64,000 nucleotides of DNA from Bdellovibrio bacteriovorus str. Tiberius (GTDB taxonomy: Bacteria; Bdellovibrionota; Bdellovibrionia; Bdellovibrionales; Bdellovibrionaceae): assembly GCF_000317895.1 (NCBI RefSeq), contig NC_019567.1:1674001-1738000 (forward strand), written 5' to 3'. The notes under the pieces are model-generated. The model ran no database searches. It saw only the letters and a list, made by a program, of their open reading frames with translations, and was not told where the DNA came from. The position numbers and the translations under genes were made by a program. Below are positions 63,322-64,000 of this stretch, in pieces; position 1 is the first letter of the stretch, and each line of letters opens with the position of its first letter.

Positions 63322-64000
63322 ATGGTAAATATTCTGGGATTGTTGGCTGTAACTTTGTTTTCTTTCGGTGCCGGAGCGGCCCAAATGAATGTCGAAGGCT
63401 CGTGGGGTGCGGACGCCATTCAGTGGCAGATCACGCAACAGGATCGCCACCAAAGCTGGCACATGCAATCCGGTTCTCAGTATAAAAACCTTGAAGTCGA
63501 CAAATGGTCCAATATTGAATCCCAGGTGACCAGCGCGGATGAAAAAACCAATCTGGAAATTCGTTACACCGAAGGTCTGACTCGTTTGTTTGGCCAGCTG
63601 GATGGTAAAAAAGTTGAAGTTTCCATCGAGCACACCAACAACGGCACGCTTCGTTTTTCAGGTGTTTACAAAAATCATCGTCCGTCTTTGCGGTTTGATG
63701 TTCCGACGGTGAATCGTCCGGGCCGGGCAACAGGGTTCTTTAAAAATGACCTGGCCGACCTGTATATTCTGCCACGAGAAAAGGGCTATCACTTCAAAGG
63801 CTATATGAACGGATACTGGATTGACCTCGAGGTTCTAAAAGTCGCTGAAGGATCTTACACCCTTCAGGGCAGCTATCTGAGCAAGAAGATGTCCTTGTCG
63901 GTGACCACAGAGATCCCCATGGATGATCTGATTGAGTATCTATTGTTGGACACTCCGATGCCGGACATCGATTTCCTGAATCTGAATAAAGCCGGCTTCT
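63322..64000 (+). CDS. Exported protein of unknown function (runs off window end)
   Basis: ATG 63322 has AAGGAG upstream and gives a signal peptide of about 20 residues (to G-A-G-A-A). The open frame reaches the window end (226 codons read). The mature part is beta-rich and hydrophilic, with many alternating strands (W-Q-I-T-Q-Q, L-E-I-R-Y-T, V-S-I-E-H) and no cysteine. It does not match a family I recognise. An opposite-strand frame (63034-63633) overlaps it but lacks a ribosome site and is rejected. Confidence 0.8.
   Translation, partial: MVNILGLLAVTLFSFGAGAAQMNVEGSWGADAIQWQITQQDRHQSWHMQSGSQYKNLEVDKWSNIESQVTSADEKTNLEIRYTEGLTRLFGQLDGKKVEVSIEHTNNGTLRFSGVYKNHRPSLRFDVPTVNRPGRATGFFKNDLADLYILPREKGYHFKGYMNGYWIDLEVLKVAEGSYTLQGSYLSKKMSLSVTTEIPMDDLIEYLLLDTPMPDIDFLNLNKAGF

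Noticed and set aside
63034-63633. Minus-strand frame overlapping the gene at 63322
   Set aside because: The plus-strand frame has AAGGAG, a signal peptide and a promoter candidate; the minus frame has none.

Overview
The window looks like chromosomal DNA of a Bdellovibrio-type predatory deltaproteobacterium (Bdellovibrionota). GC content is moderate and coding is dense. The genes that point this way are a type II secretion locus, Alternative Complex III linked to System II cytochrome c maturation, a bacterial mevalonate operon, an endosialidase-chaperone fibre protein of the kind known from Bdellovibrio, and many secreted proteins without clear families. No rRNA, tRNA, CRISPR array, transposase or prophage block was seen. 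The species assignment is inferred from gene content, not from a search.

Layout. 1-12.8 kb: a type II secretion system in two minus-strand blocks, gspC-D-E-F (12770 to 6473) and gspG-H-I-J-K (4506 to 888). Two plus-strand genes for exported proteins (4933-6419) and a large inverted-repeat element separate them. No gspL, gspM or gspN is present. 12.9-19.3 kb: a conserved unknown, a HAMP-less chemotaxis receptor, a secreted unknown, a GNAT-like protein, a PduO-type cobalamin adenosyltransferase and an N-formylglutamate amidohydrolase. 19.3-29.9 kb: respiratory genes resB and ccsA (haem attachment to cytochromes c), then actABCDEF, which encodes a quinol:cytochrome c oxidoreductase. 29.9-32.3 kb: repeat-rich intergenic DNA, a Cys-rich repeat protein, a small LEA-like protein and a PilZ-domain protein.

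32.4-59.9 kb holds the translation genes thrS-infC / rpmI-rplT / pheS-pheT-ihfA-merR in the classical order, split by two insertions. The first (35.2-45.2 kb) holds dtd, an esterase and an 8.5-kb gene for a 2828-residue lipoprotein with Ig-like, CUB, Calx-beta and RCC1 repeats. The second (46.2-55.3 kb) holds a complete mevalonate-to-IPP operon except HMG-CoA synthase, an AlkD-like glycosylase, and a minus-strand operon rsmG / TPR-winged-helix regulator / secreted protein / SpoU methyltransferase. 59.9-64 kb: a small outer-membrane-barrel candidate, the S74-chaperone fibre protein and the start of another exported protein.

Beyond genes, two unrelated dispersed repeats stand out. R1 (4629-4760 and 29951-30116) has long inverted-repeat arms whose sequences differ completely between copies, although two short internal cores are conserved; this is the covariation expected of a structured element. 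R2 (30205, 30287, 51287) is a 31-36 bp direct repeat. Several start sites (resB, thrS, the chemotaxis receptor, infC) lie in or next to predicted hairpins, and infC appears to start at ATT. The best candidates for undescribed biology are R1, the giant lipoprotein, the exported proteins inside the secretion locus, and the structured leaders.
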